Below are positions 1-8,287 of a stretch of DNA of 54,392 nt, one piece after another (position 1 is the stretch's first letter; each line of letters opens with the position of its first letter). Source of the DNA: Candidatus Obscuribacterales bacterium (lineage in GTDB: Bacteria; Cyanobacteriota; Vampirovibrionia; Obscuribacterales; Obscuribacteraceae); assembly GCA_019746975.1 (NCBI GenBank), contig JAIERK010000232.1:1-54392 (forward strand), read 5' to 3'. The notes beneath the pieces are model-generated. The model had not been told where the DNA came from. It was given only the letters and a program-made list of their open reading frames with translations, and searched no databases. The translations under genes and the position numbers were made by a program.

Positions 1-804
1 GATGAGACTGATGTGCCCACCGAGTTTCACTGAGGTCGCCGATTTCTCTAGCGTCCCGGCACCCCCGACCTCGATTACATGATCGACGCCGCGGCCGCGC
101 GTGTATTTCACTACCTCTTTGTCCCAGGATGGAGTCGTCTTATAGTTGATGACGTGCGACGCCCCGAGCTCTTTCAGCTTGCGAAGCTTGTCATCGCTGC
201 TCGAAGTCGCAATTACCTCGGCTCCGCACATTTTTGCAAACTGCAAAGCGAAGATAGAGACGCCGCCGGTTCCCATGACAAGGACTACCTCGCCGGCTTT
301 GACCTGTCCTTGCTCGACCAGCCCATTCCAGGCGGTCAATGCGGCGCACGGTAACGTGGCTGCCTCTTCATAGCTCAGGTAATCGGGAATCTTTACCAGA
401 GCTCGTTCGTCGAATACAGCGAACTGTCTCAGCACCCCGTCTTCACCAGCACCCAGGTCAGTCGTCACATACTCAGGCATGATCGCACCGGCATGCCAGC
501 CGGTCATGAAGTTGGGAGAAACTCGCATTCCAGGTTTGACACTGGTGACCGCCGAGCCAACTTCTATAACATCGCCTGCTCCATCTGATAATGGCACTCT
601 TGGTAATTGGAGATTCTTGCGATATCGTCCGGTTGCGACCAGAAGGTCTCTGTAATTGAGCGATGCCGCTTTCAACCGAACAAGAACGTCTCTGGGACCA
701 AGAGGTTCGGACATCTTAGTGGCTGGTCTTATGGAATCAATATCGAAGTTAGTCAGCTCGTAAGCCGCGTATTCTACCGAGGTCGTGGAAGTAAGTGCCG
801 TCAT
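1..804 (-). CDS. Zinc-independent alcohol dehydrogenase / quinone oxidoreductase (MDR family), C-terminus cut by window edge
   Basis: Reading the minus strand from the ATG at 804 gives 268 uninterrupted residues that run off position 1. The N-terminal half is the GroES-like fold (VLVRLKAASLNYRDLL, then PLSDGAGDVIEVG), which is typical of medium-chain dehydrogenases. The second half begins the NAD(P)-binding Rossmann domain (VLVMGTGGVSIFALQFAK, then a later GASHVINY). The NYRDLL form and the lack of the Cys/Asp/His zinc ligands in the usual places point to the zinc-free subgroup, which reduces quinones, enals or alcohols with NAD(P)H in the cytoplasm. The start is set by a GGAGGA ribosome site at 808-813, 3 bases upstream. 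The substrate cannot be told. About 65-75 C-terminal residues should lie outside the window. Confidence 0.9.
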   Translation of the reverse strand, partial: MTALTSTTSVEYAAYELTNFDIDSIRPATKMSEPLGPRDVLVRLKAASLNYRDLLVATGRYRKNLQLPRVPLSDGAGDVIEVGSAVTSVKPGMRVSPNFMTGWHAGAIMPEYVTTDLGAGEDGVLRQFAVFDERALVKIPDYLSYEEAATLPCAALTAWNGLVEQGQVKAGEVVLVMGTGGVSIFALQFAKMCGAEVIATSSSDDKLRKLKELGASHVINYKTTPSWDKEVVKYTRGRGVDHVIEVGGAGTLEKSATSVKLGGHISLI

Positions 805-1007
805 TGGTCCTCCGGCTCTGTGATGGCTAGTCGGCGGGATTAGAACCCGTAGGAGAATATTATTGCCGATGACTGGCTCGGCCCTCGATTGCTTAATTAT
901 AAAATCGACATTATCCGATTGGTTTGTTGTCAAGCGGCGCGGTATTATTAACTGAATAAAAATGCCATCGTGCATTGAAATTGGATTGGCGGAGTAACAC
1001 CAGAAAT

Positions 1008-1352
1008 ATGTCCGAAGACTCAGATTTGTCTCAGGTCGACAGACTCGAGGCACGATCGGCAATTAGTGATAGCAAAAACGGAGCGGCCCCTGAGCGATTG
1101 CAACCGGATCTCTCTGGTGATTGGAGCAATGGCAACGCCGTACGCTGCTCTAATACTGAGCTGATTTTGCCGGTCCGGGTGCTGCAGTCACTGGACACGC
1201 TATTTAACAGAGTAGGTGTAGTAGACGTCTACTCCAAAACAGTCGAGACCGATTGGCTCTCAGGGAGAGACGCGGAGACGCAGAGCTTCGAACCCCACGG
1301 TTGGGGGCGAAAAACCTTTACTCGCGCGGATGGCCTTATGGCTCAACCATAG
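1008..1352 (+). CDS. Doubtful small hypothetical protein
   Basis: An open frame of 114 codons from ATG 1008 (or 125 from TTG 975) lies alone between two leftward genes. The product is acidic at its start, has no signal peptide, membrane segment or motif that I recognise, and contains many scattered Ser, Asp and Arg. A GGAG at 990-993 is rather far (14 bases) from the ATG. The frame may be chance. The flanks 805-1007 and 1353-1438 hold no other gene, no tRNA and no obvious terminator; the AT-rich stretch around 890-960 is the probable promoter region of the leftward dehydrogenase. Confidence 0.25.
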   Translation: MSEDSDLSQVDRLEARSAISDSKNGAAPERLQPDLSGDWSNGNAVRCSNTELILPVRVLQSLDTLFNRVGVVDVYSKTVETDWLSGRDAETQSFEPHGWGRKTFTRADGLMAQP

Positions 1353-1438
1353 CCGGAGCTCCTTAGCGGGATATTGTTCGAACTATACGGGCACCATATG
1401 TGATGCGGTTAACGACGAGCGTTGTTACCCGATGTCGC

Positions 1439-2833
1439 TTACTGCGCGGATAACAGTGTGACCCGAGGACGCAGGTAATGCTTGTATTGGGAGCCTCTCA
1501 TATACATTACGATGGCTGCCGTCTTCATGATGTTGTGGGAGACCTTTTGCAACTCGGGTTCTTGTGAAACCGTCAACGATTTCAACGCGCTAACCGACTG
1601 AATCGTCGCCGGAATCGAGAACTCGGATGTGAAAACCTTCTTCGTCTCTGAGTTTTGAATTTTCGCGATGTCGCAGTGCGGGATCGATTCGATCGCATTT
1701 GCCATAGCGAAATCGCCTGTTTGATCAGTCGTGATGACTATGTGTCTGCCTGGTGCGAGAGTCAGTTTTTTTCCATCGATGTGGACGCTTACTGAGCCTT
1801 TCTTGTGATCGTGAATGTCGTAAACCGCCACTTCATTCTCGGACGAAGAAACGAGCACTACTGCCCGAGATCCGATGTGAATCCTGCCATGACGCGTATC
1901 CAGTTCGAGGTCCCCATCCGGAATGAATAGTGTGGTGCCTTCAAAAAGAGCAACCTTTTCCGAAAGAGCTTTCTTGACCGCTGCTTTGTTAGGCTCGTCG
2001 CCCACAAAGGTCGAGGTCACGACCGAGCCGAGACTTTTGCCGGTGAAAACAGTTGCTTGTGTGTCAGCCGGCTCCTGATTGATTGTTGAATTGGAGGCAT
2101 TGATATCGGCTTGCCTTGAGTCAGTCTGGTTGGTAGTCGGTTGCGCAATTGCGAACTGTACGTTGCCGCGATTGCCCCCGCCCTCTCTACGCGTCGACGA
2201 GTCATTGTCCTTCGAAATGGCGTCAATGGTCTGCGCGAGTCCCTTGGAAAAAACGTCTGAGTTAGGACCGGAATTTTTAGGCAACATGCTATCCAGGTTG
2301 GCGAAAGAGTTGCCATTTCTGGAGCTGTTGTTGTTGTTGTTGTTGTTGTCGTTGTGGCTGTTGGGCTGGATCGGCTGAACCATGATGGGCATGCTCACCG
2401 GTATAGTCATGGGACGGCTTGACTGTGTGCTGACTGGATTGTAGGTCGGTAATGTCGGCATTCTGGGCGTGGCGCGCTCGATTGAAAAGTCTGGTCTCGC
2501 CATGAGCGTCTTGGTCACCATCGAATCGATCTGCATAACCGGTCTGGAGTTGACGATTCGGGAGGACACGTCATTGTTGATTGCGGGGATAACAGGTATG
2601 TTGACAGGTGTGCGGACCGGCTCTCGGCTGAATACGGGGTTATTGCGAATGCTGTCTGGGATTCTGATGCCACGGTCTTGAAGCATTTGCAGCTGCTGAC
2701 TGAAGTCGGCAAGCGCCGGTTGGTTGTTAAACAGAGCTGAACTAGACGAAAGAGCCAATATCGCGACCAGACGGCGACGAACAGCGGTTGAAATCCGCGC
2801 CTTTGCCACGTAGCTCCTGAGTCTTCCTCTCAT
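1439..2833 (-). CDS. Exported protein with poly-Asn linker and FecR-like C-terminal domain
   Basis: 464 residues. The N-terminus has basic residues then a hydrophobic stretch (LVAILALSSSSALF) ending in PALA-D, a convincing signal peptide, so the protein is exported. Residues about 45-200 are Pro/Asn/Ser-rich disordered sequence with a run of Asn encoded by repeated AAC codons near 2325-2352. Residues about 285-390 (ALFEGTTLFIPDGDLEL, HGRIHIGSRAVVLV, then LAPGRHIVIT) form short beta-hairpins like those of FecR sensor domains. No TonB-dependent receptor or sigma factor lies next to it, so a role in iron signalling is not supported. ATG at 2833 follows a G-rich stretch (GGGGG at about 2841-2846). 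Function unknown. Confidence 0.75.
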   Translation of the reverse strand: MRGRLRSYVAKARISTAVRRRLVAILALSSSSALFNNQPALADFSQQLQMLQDRGIRIPDSIRNNPVFSREPVRTPVNIPVIPAINNDVSSRIVNSRPVMQIDSMVTKTLMARPDFSIERATPRMPTLPTYNPVSTQSSRPMTIPVSMPIMVQPIQPNSHNDNNNNNNNSSRNGNSFANLDSMLPKNSGPNSDVFSKGLAQTIDAISKDNDSSTRREGGGNRGNVQFAIAQPTTNQTDSRQADINASNSTINQEPADTQATVFTGKSLGSVVTSTFVGDEPNKAAVKKALSEKVALFEGTTLFIPDGDLELDTRHGRIHIGSRAVVLVSSSENEVAVYDIHDHKKGSVSVHIDGKKLTLAPGRHIVITTDQTGDFAMANAIESIPHCDIAKIQNSETKKVFTSEFSIPATIQSVSALKSLTVSQEPELQKVSHNIMKTAAIVMYMRGSQYKHYLRPRVTLLSAQ

Positions 2834-3220
2834 GTTAAAACCCCCGACATCCCGATGTCCGATACTTGACGGACCACAGCCGTAAACGTGCTATCTGAGC
2901 ACGATAACCGACTTCAATGCTAAGACATGGCAGGATATCACCTGGCGAGTTGAATAGGTTATCGGGGCGGGATGAAAGAGAAAGTTTCAGGATTAATGTT
3001 TATTCCTTTTCAACGTTTTTGACAGAGGAGCGGCTCGAAATACTGACAGAGACATCGGTTTGGAACTTTGAGCGCGGTCTGTCCGGCAGCCGACAACACT
3101 ATGGCGTCGGTGCTGGTATATGCGATCATATTGACTAGTTCGGACAGGCGATCGGGTGAACTTCCAACACGGAGGAGACCGAGTTAGCTGTCGGGGCACT
3201 CCGAAATTGAGGTTGCAATC
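2834..3220. other. Divergent intergenic region, 387 bp
   Basis: This separates the leftward FecR-like gene from the rightward secreted-protein/CLC pair and must hold promoters for both. A TTGACA hexamer at 3019-3024 is followed 16 bases later by TACTGA, a poor -10 element, so the promoter is only suggested. A 73-codon rightward frame (2917-3138) has no ribosome site and no protein-like character and I do not call it. No hairpin or RNA gene was seen. Confidence 0.4.
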
Positions 3221-3904
3221 ATGAGAACTAACGCGAGTAAGTTTTTATTCGTTGCGGGAACTATGCTTATTTCGACTATCGGACTGGCTGGTCCAACGTT
3301 GGCAGATGGTCTGGCCTTCGATGCCGACCATGACGTGCTGGCATTGCCTGATTGCGAATTGACGGTCAAGTACAACAACAAAACCTTCGTTCCGGTGAAG
3401 ACCACGTCCTACACCAACAATGACATCCACTTTCTGGAGCGGCCCCTGATCAAGGCTCTCAAGGTGTCGGAAGATTTCACCAATATGACGATTTCGCAAA
3501 GCCCTGAGACCGTAATTATCGAGTGCTATGAATCGGGACAAATTGGACCGATGAGCCTTAATCGCGTCTCCAAAGATTTCCTGAAAACCAATCATGTTCG
3601 TGAAGTGAGTTATCCCAACGAGCGCATCTCACGCGAGACCGGATTGCCTGTGCCTGGTCTCCAGGGGCTGAAGGCGATCTCGAGTTTTGAAGTCAAACCT
3701 AAGGATGGCGGAGAACCTTATAACGTGTTCGCCTTTCAGCATGATTCGCACCTTACGGTGTTTGCTCGGCGGATGCGCAGCGGGCGAGCCGATGTCAAGA
3801 ATGATCCTCCGGTCATCGTCATGGATTTGCGTGTCGGTAAAATCGGCGACAGCAGAGCCAATATCGAGATAAGCGGCGCTACGGAATCTAACGCCACCAA
3901 GTGA
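3221..3904 (+). CDS. Small exported protein of unknown function, upstream of CLC antiporter
   Basis: 227 residues. The first 28 residues (KFLFVAGTMLISTIGLAGPTLA-D) are a clear signal peptide with an A-x-A type cleavage site. The mature part is a mixed polar protein with repeated short beta-like stretches and ends in a Lys/Ser/Thr tail. I recognise no family. Its stop codon overlaps the GTG of the next gene by four bases (GTGA), so the two are very probably co-translated, suggesting a periplasmic partner or simply an operon mate of the antiporter. A weak TTGAGGT precedes the ATG. A second frame inside it (3245-3595, minus) is a shadow. Confidence 0.75.
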   Translation: MRTNASKFLFVAGTMLISTIGLAGPTLADGLAFDADHDVLALPDCELTVKYNNKTFVPVKTTSYTNNDIHFLERPLIKALKVSEDFTNMTISQSPETVIIECYESGQIGPMSLNRVSKDFLKTNHVREVSYPNERISRETGLPVPGLQGLKAISSFEVKPKDGGEPYNVFAFQHDSHLTVFARRMRSGRADVKNDPPVIVMDLRVGKIGDSRANIEISGATESNATK

Positions 3905-5589
3905 CCGGTTGGAAAAGAGACATCAGAATATCTGGTTACTTCCCAGTATTCGAAGCATGTCTGATTGGCATTGCTGCTGGTGCATCCGCGCTCTTGCTTG
4001 GCGCTGGTATCAACTGGCTCGGTTCTTTGCGTGTCTTTTTCTCAGACAGGTATCCACCACAGGTGGTGCTGCCCGCAATTGGTCTGTTGGGTGGACTCTT
4101 GTCCGGTTGTGTCTTGATAGTTGCTCCAGACACATCGGGCAGTGGAATCCCACAGGTGCGAGCGGTCCTTAACAGGATGAGTCTGCCTCTCAACTTGCGT
4201 ATAGCGATTGCCAAATTGTTGGGCGGCACAATTGCTCTTGGATCTGGTCTGTTCATGGGTCGAGAAGGCCCGACTGTGCAGGTCGGCGCGGCTCTGGCTG
4301 GGCAATTCTCTCGGTGGTTCCCAACTACCGTAGAGCACCGGCGTTATCTCATAGCAGCAGGTGCAGGAGCCGGACTAGCCGCGGCTTTCAGCGCCCCAAT
4401 CGCCGGAATAATCTTTGTCGTGGAAGAACTCCTCAAAGAATTCAAAGCCCCCGCTGTTGCATTAGCTATAGTGGCGTGCTTTTCGGCATTCCTCATAGAG
4501 CAGGTATTTGGAACGCCGCATAAGTTCGCACTACCAGACGGTCTGGGTGAAGCAATTGCCTCATGGCAAGACCTGCTGTTCTATGTCTTACTGGCCTTCG
4601 CCGCCGGATTTCTCGGTGCATTGTTCAATCGAGGAATCCTTTTGGGTTTGCGAGTGTTTAAACGCTTCCCAGTAGGCAAGCCACTGAAGGTCGGTATCGC
4701 CGGGCTGGTTACAGGCTTGGTGGTTGCCCTACTTCCTACCAGCTTACACGACTATGCTGGAACCAGGGCGATGATTAATGCCGGCACCATTAGCGGTGAC
4801 ATCGTTCCGTATATATTTGGTGCGTTCTCCCTTCTGACGTTGTTGGCATATGGATCTGGTGCACCCGGTGGACTGTTTGCACCGGCGCTGACCATCGGCT
4901 CTGCTCTTGGTTTTATGACGGCGGTATCGGAACAGTTTTGGACTGGAGTACCGGGCTCTGTGCATCTTTTCTCCCTGGTCGGAATGGGGGCTTTCTTCAG
5001 CGCCGTATCCAGGGCACCACTAACATCGATTGTAATTGTGTTCGAAATGGCTAGTGACTTTGTGCTTGTTCCGCCGTTGATGTTGACGTGCGTGCTCGCC
5101 TCTGCCGTCGGAGACTATTTCTACAGAGGTGGCCTCTACGATCTGCTAATGGTATGGAATGGCCTGAATTTGCACGGACCGGGCGATCCAGGCGCCGTTG
5201 TGGAATCTATATACGCAAAACGGGTGATGGAAGTCGACGTACAGAAAATAGAGGCCGGAGTTACGGTGAAGGATGCTCTAGAGATGATAGAGGCAAGCTC
5301 AGAAAGCTCGCTGCCAGTCGTAAAAGGAAAGACGCTTATCGGTTTTTTCTCAAAAGATTTGTGTCCCACCGATCCAGATGAGCAGTTGAATACATTGGTG
5401 GATCAGGTGATGTCACAACCGCCGCTGTCGGTCGCACAGCATGATACGGCCGAGGACCTTCTGTTTTTGTTCGCCCGGTACAAATTCACCCGGCTGGCAG
5501 TGACGGATGATAAACAGCAGCTTGTTGGCATGGTGCGAAAAGAAGATTTGATTTCTGCTGTTTTTCCACAGGCTGACGTATCCCCTTAA
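3901..5589 (+). CDS. CLC-type H+/Cl- antiporter with C-terminal CBS pair
   Basis: 562 residues. The membrane part (about residues 10-415) has all CLC signatures: GSGIPQV near residue 80, GREGPTVQVG with the gating glutamate at 122, the internal proton glutamate at 176 in FVVEEL, and GAPGGLFAPALTIG in the second half. The proton glutamate is characteristic of exchangers rather than channels, so this should exchange chloride for protons across the cytoplasmic membrane, as in acid-stress ClcA. Residues about 435-555 form two CBS domains (KRVMEVDVQ, VDQVMSQPPLSVAQHDT, LVGMVRKEDL) that usually bind adenine nucleotides and regulate transport. GTG start at 3901 overlaps the preceding stop. A CCCC/GGGG hairpin spans its stop codon without a T run. 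Confidence 0.93.
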   Translation: MTGWKRDIRISGYFPVFEACLIGIAAGASALLLGAGINWLGSLRVFFSDRYPPQVVLPAIGLLGGLLSGCVLIVAPDTSGSGIPQVRAVLNRMSLPLNLRIAIAKLLGGTIALGSGLFMGREGPTVQVGAALAGQFSRWFPTTVEHRRYLIAAGAGAGLAAAFSAPIAGIIFVVEELLKEFKAPAVALAIVACFSAFLIEQVFGTPHKFALPDGLGEAIASWQDLLFYVLLAFAAGFLGALFNRGILLGLRVFKRFPVGKPLKVGIAGLVTGLVVALLPTSLHDYAGTRAMINAGTISGDIVPYIFGAFSLLTLLAYGSGAPGGLFAPALTIGSALGFMTAVSEQFWTGVPGSVHLFSLVGMGAFFSAVSRAPLTSIVIVFEMASDFVLVPPLMLTCVLASAVGDYFYRGGLYDLLMVWNGLNLHGPGDPGAVVESIYAKRVMEVDVQKIEAGVTVKDALEMIEASSESSLPVVKGKTLIGFFSKDLCPTDPDEQLNTLVDQVMSQPPLSVAQHDTAEDLLFLFARYKFTRLAVTDDKQQLVGMVRKEDLISAVFPQADVSP

Positions 5590-5628
5590 ATAGGGGCTGG
5601 AATCCTTCGATTCCCTTGCGAGCAGACC

Positions 5629-6079
5629 TCAAATAGAACGAGAGTTGGAACCAATTATGGACAATCGCGTCCTTGCTGAAAAACGATTGAGGAGTGTTTT
5701 GTGCTGGGTCGCAGGGTTTTCTTTGCCCTCCACTAGGAGGGGCCATTCGTCATTGATGACAGAATCCGTGTAGTCTCTGCACATTGCGTATCCTTTTCTA
5801 TCCTTTTCGCGCATCTCTGAAAACTTCACCTACAGCATTAGCTTCATTGACGAGCGAGAGATTGATCGAAGTGTACGATTTGAGCGATTCTGCGATAAAA
5901 AATCCGAGCAACACCGAGAACATCATGCCGGTGACGGTCAGCGTAGGCTGAGTGACAACACGCAGTGAAAGGCGATCTTGTCGTGGAATCAACTTCGCAA
6001 TAAGGACCGCCCCAACCGTGGAGATGATCGTCAGTACTAAGAGGAAGATAATCACCGAAGTGAAAATTGGTGTCATCAT
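5629..6079 (-). pseudogene. Broken DUF4239 (bestrophin-like) membrane protein gene
   Basis: From ATG 6079 the frame reads a hydrophobic helix, then PTLTVTGMMFSVLLGFFIAES and NEANAVGEVFRDAR, the DUF4239 signature, but stops at 5798 after 93 residues. The expected continuation (CRDYTDSVINDEWPLL) is in a neighbouring frame, 5829-5629, which itself ends early without the last membrane helices. Between them TATCCTTTTC occurs twice in perfect tandem (5789-5798 and 5799-5808, plus strand); removing one copy restores one frame through ARKGYAMCRDY. So a 10-bp duplication broke the gene, and the 3' half is also missing. Intact family members are about 250 residues, of unknown function, and sometimes compared to bestrophin anion channels. 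Confidence 0.8.
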
Positions 6080-6139
6080 TTCGCCCCTGAGTGAAGTAGA
6101 GTGATAATCATAACTTGTATTCTAAAAACGGAAAATCTC

Positions 6140-6634
6140 ATGAGTAAAAAGAATTTCCTGGTGGCGGTTAGCACTTCTCTGGCTCTCGGAGCTATGTTGT
6201 CAGTGTGTGCGCAGGAGCGAACTGACCAAGAGTCGAAGGCATTCTGGATTGCTCAAAATAAGGAGCATTCAATGCAGTTCGAAGTGATAAAAAAAGGCAG
6301 GCAAAGCGGTATCACTCAAATGGAAACAGACGTCATCACCAACCAGGAAGATTGGCAAAAGCTCTGGGAGCGGCATGATCCATCAAAGCTTAACAAGATT
6401 ACGAATATCGATTTTTCAAAGAAGACCGTGCTCGCTGTTTTTCTGGGAGAAAGACCGAATGCCGGCTATAGCGTCGAAATTGTCTCTATAACAGCTGCAC
6501 CGACTGCAACCAAGGTCGCATATACAGTTAAGAAACCTGCGCCTGGGGCCATGACTGCGCAGATGATGACACAACCGTGCCATATCGTTGTCTGCGACAA
6601 AGTTCCATCGACGGTGACTTTCGAAGAGCGCTGA
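6140..6634 (+). CDS. Exported PrcB C-terminal-domain protein
   Basis: 164 residues from the ATG at 6140 (GGAAAA ribosome site just upstream; a longer frame from 6101 adds 13 residues with no signal). The N-terminus KKNFLVAVSTSLALGAMLSVCA is a signal peptide; the Cys has Val before it, so a lipoprotein is possible but not convincing. Residues about 60-160 match the PrcB C-terminal pattern: W-x3-W, NIDFSKKTVLAVFLGERPNAGYSVEI, then APGAMTAQMMTQPCHIVV. In Treponema, PrcB is part of the dentilisin protease complex, but here no protease neighbour exists, so only an extracytoplasmic accessory or binding role can be inferred. Confidence 0.7.
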   Translation: MSKKNFLVAVSTSLALGAMLSVCAQERTDQESKAFWIAQNKEHSMQFEVIKKGRQSGITQMETDVITNQEDWQKLWERHDPSKLNKITNIDFSKKTVLAVFLGERPNAGYSVEIVSITAAPTATKVAYTVKKPAPGAMTAQMMTQPCHIVVCDKVPSTVTFEER

Positions 6635-6801
6635 CCTTTCGGGGTAATTGAACTCATTATCTTAAGCCGAAAAGTACGAGGGTCGCGCCCGCGTGAAGCC
6701 CGTAGCGTCTATCGCTTTGTTTACTTGATCCGACAGATACTTTTCGCCCGAGCAACCGATGTAGTGTCGGTCGCCAGGAAGGTTGTTTAAGGCTGATACA
6801 A

Positions 6802-6807
6802 TATAAT
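6802..6807 (+). promoter_or_regulatory. Probable -10 element (TATAAT) for the dioxygenase gene
   Basis: A perfect TATAAT lies in the 217-bp gap after the PrcB-like gene; no good -35 is seen at 16-18 bases. It would start transcription near 6814, which argues that the possible TTG start at 6816 is not used and that ATG 6852 is the real start of the following gene. Confidence 0.45.
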
Positions 6808-6851
6808 GGTGGCGGTTGTCTGCGCCCTCAACTGGTAGCTTGAGATGTTTT

Positions 6852-7790
6852 ATGACATATAGCTCTTATTACGACAAAGCGACGTCACCTGATTACTGGC
6901 TGAAGCTGAACCCGGATCTTCACATTGAAGGAAAAGATGTAGGAAGCCCCTGGAAGCCGGTCGAAATTGGCGCTAAAGATCTTTCGAACATGACGCTCGA
7001 CATGGTAGGAGACGGTTATTTCACCACTTCACCACTGCTCGATCTTGAAGAGGTTGCCATACTGGCGGACGCCGTCGAGGTATTGTGGGCGGATCGCTGG
7101 CCGACCGTCTTTGCAATGGTTTATGACGAATTCTGGCAAGTCTATCAGCGCGCTTCTGGTCTTTTGGAGCATATGCTCGGACCTGGATATAAGCAGCTTG
7201 CTAACTACTGGGTTTACTACGTCGCCAATGAAAAGGGCAGCTCTGGTTGGGCGCCGCACAGAGATCGCGCCCAGATGCACACTATACGAAGCGATGGCCG
7301 GCCTAACAGTATGACTATTTGGATAGCCCTCACAGACGCGACTCCACTCAACGGCTGCATGTATGTTTTGCCGGCTTCGTTCGATCCCAACTACCCGCAT
7401 AGCCCTGGGACTTTTGCAGTGCCGAATGTCCAGGACGTGAGAGCATTGCCCGCTTCAGCCGGTTCAATTTTGTCTTGGAATGAATCGCTTATTCATTGGG
7501 GGGGACGGAGCAGCGACAAAGGCAGCGGTCCTAGAATAAGCGTAGCTTGCGCATTTCAGCGGGGCGACGTCGATCCGTATGAGACGCCAGTACTTGATCC
7601 GTTCGTGGTGCCTCCCTTGAAACAGCGATTAGGTCTTATCGGGCAACAGTTGTATCGCTTTGCCATTCATACCGGAATGTCGCAAAATGTGAAAGACCTC
7701 GCCCAGCAGCTCGGTCAACTCTCCGAGACAATTGTGATCTACGACAGTAACAACCCTTACCGTAAAACTGCAACCGGTCTCTCGAAGTAA
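6852..7790 (+). CDS. Phytanoyl-CoA dioxygenase (PhyH)-like Fe(II)/2-oxoglutarate enzyme
   Basis: 312 residues from ATG 6852; a TTG at 6816 would add 12 but sits at the predicted transcript start. The double-stranded beta-helix signature is complete: HxD with His136 and Asp138 (APHRDRAQ), a distal His215 (SLIHWGGRSS) and Arg228 (PRISVA), expected to hold Fe(II) and the 2-oxoglutarate carboxylate. NYWVYYV and SMTIWIALTDATPLNGCMYVLP are the usual strands around the site. Such enzymes hydroxylate small molecules, lipids or amino acids; the substrate is not predictable. The Nudix gene begins 55 bp downstream on the same strand, so co-transcription is possible. Confidence 0.85.
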   Translation: MTYSSYYDKATSPDYWLKLNPDLHIEGKDVGSPWKPVEIGAKDLSNMTLDMVGDGYFTTSPLLDLEEVAILADAVEVLWADRWPTVFAMVYDEFWQVYQRASGLLEHMLGPGYKQLANYWVYYVANEKGSSGWAPHRDRAQMHTIRSDGRPNSMTIWIALTDATPLNGCMYVLPASFDPNYPHSPGTFAVPNVQDVRALPASAGSILSWNESLIHWGGRSSDKGSGPRISVACAFQRGDVDPYETPVLDPFVVPPLKQRLGLIGQQLYRFAIHTGMSQNVKDLAQQLGQLSETIVIYDSNNPYRKTATGLSK

Positions 7791-7845
7791 CATTCAACTG
7801 CATAGTGGTATCGTAAGTAGTGTTCTGGTGTTATGGAGAAACATA

Positions 7846-8283
7846 GTGGATAGCCCCAGAGTTGGTGTCGGTGTCCTTGTCTTACGCGGCGATCGAATTC
7901 TGCTCGGTAAACGATGTGGTGCTCATATGTCCGGATTTTTCGCGGCACCTGGCGGACATTTAGAATCAGGAGAGTCTTTTGTCGGGTGTGCCAAAAGAGA
8001 AGTGGAAGAGGAGACGGGACTGGTAGCGACGAATGTGCGATTCTTGCTCCTAGGCAATTATCGCTTCAAGGGAAAACAGTATGTCGATATCGATATGGTT
8101 GCAGAGTGTCCGCATGGCGAGCCGATAGTACGAGAGCCTGAAAAATGCTCGGAATGGAAGTGGTATCGTAGGGACGAATTGCCATCTCCGCTCTTTATCG
8201 TGACGGAACGCATGATCGATGCCTATATCAACGAGTACTTCTTCGACGATAAGGCGATCAACCAAATATTAGTCCAGGACTGA
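7846..8283 (+). CDS. Nudix (NUDIX) hydrolase
   Basis: 145 residues. The Nudix box GX5EX7REUXEEXGU is intact: GGHLESGESFVGCAKREVEEETGL, read here as GHLESGE, then RE, then EEETGL, which binds Mg2+ and cleaves a nucleoside diphosphate linked to another group. N-terminal PRVGVGVLVLRGDRILLGKR resembles the small house-cleaning (d)NTP or CTP-type pyrophosphatases. I choose GTG 7846 because GGAG lies 7 bases upstream and family members begin just before PRVGVGV; the GTG at 7828 lacks a ribosome site. Cytoplasmic. The gene ends 4 bp before the end of the convergent TPR gene. Confidence 0.92.
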   Translation: MDSPRVGVGVLVLRGDRILLGKRCGAHMSGFFAAPGGHLESGESFVGCAKREVEEETGLVATNVRFLLLGNYRFKGKQYVDIDMVAECPHGEPIVREPEKCSEWKWYRRDELPSPLFIVTERMIDAYINEYFFDDKAINQILVQD

Positions 8284-8287
8284 GGCA

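Noticed and set aside
1270..1400. TTCGAAC-like motifs resembling a tRNA T-arm
   Set aside because: Neither the T-stem nor an acceptor or anticodon stem can be paired around them on either strand.
2917..3138. 73-codon rightward frame
   Set aside because: No ribosome site, no protein-like pattern, and it lies in a region that must carry divergent promoters.
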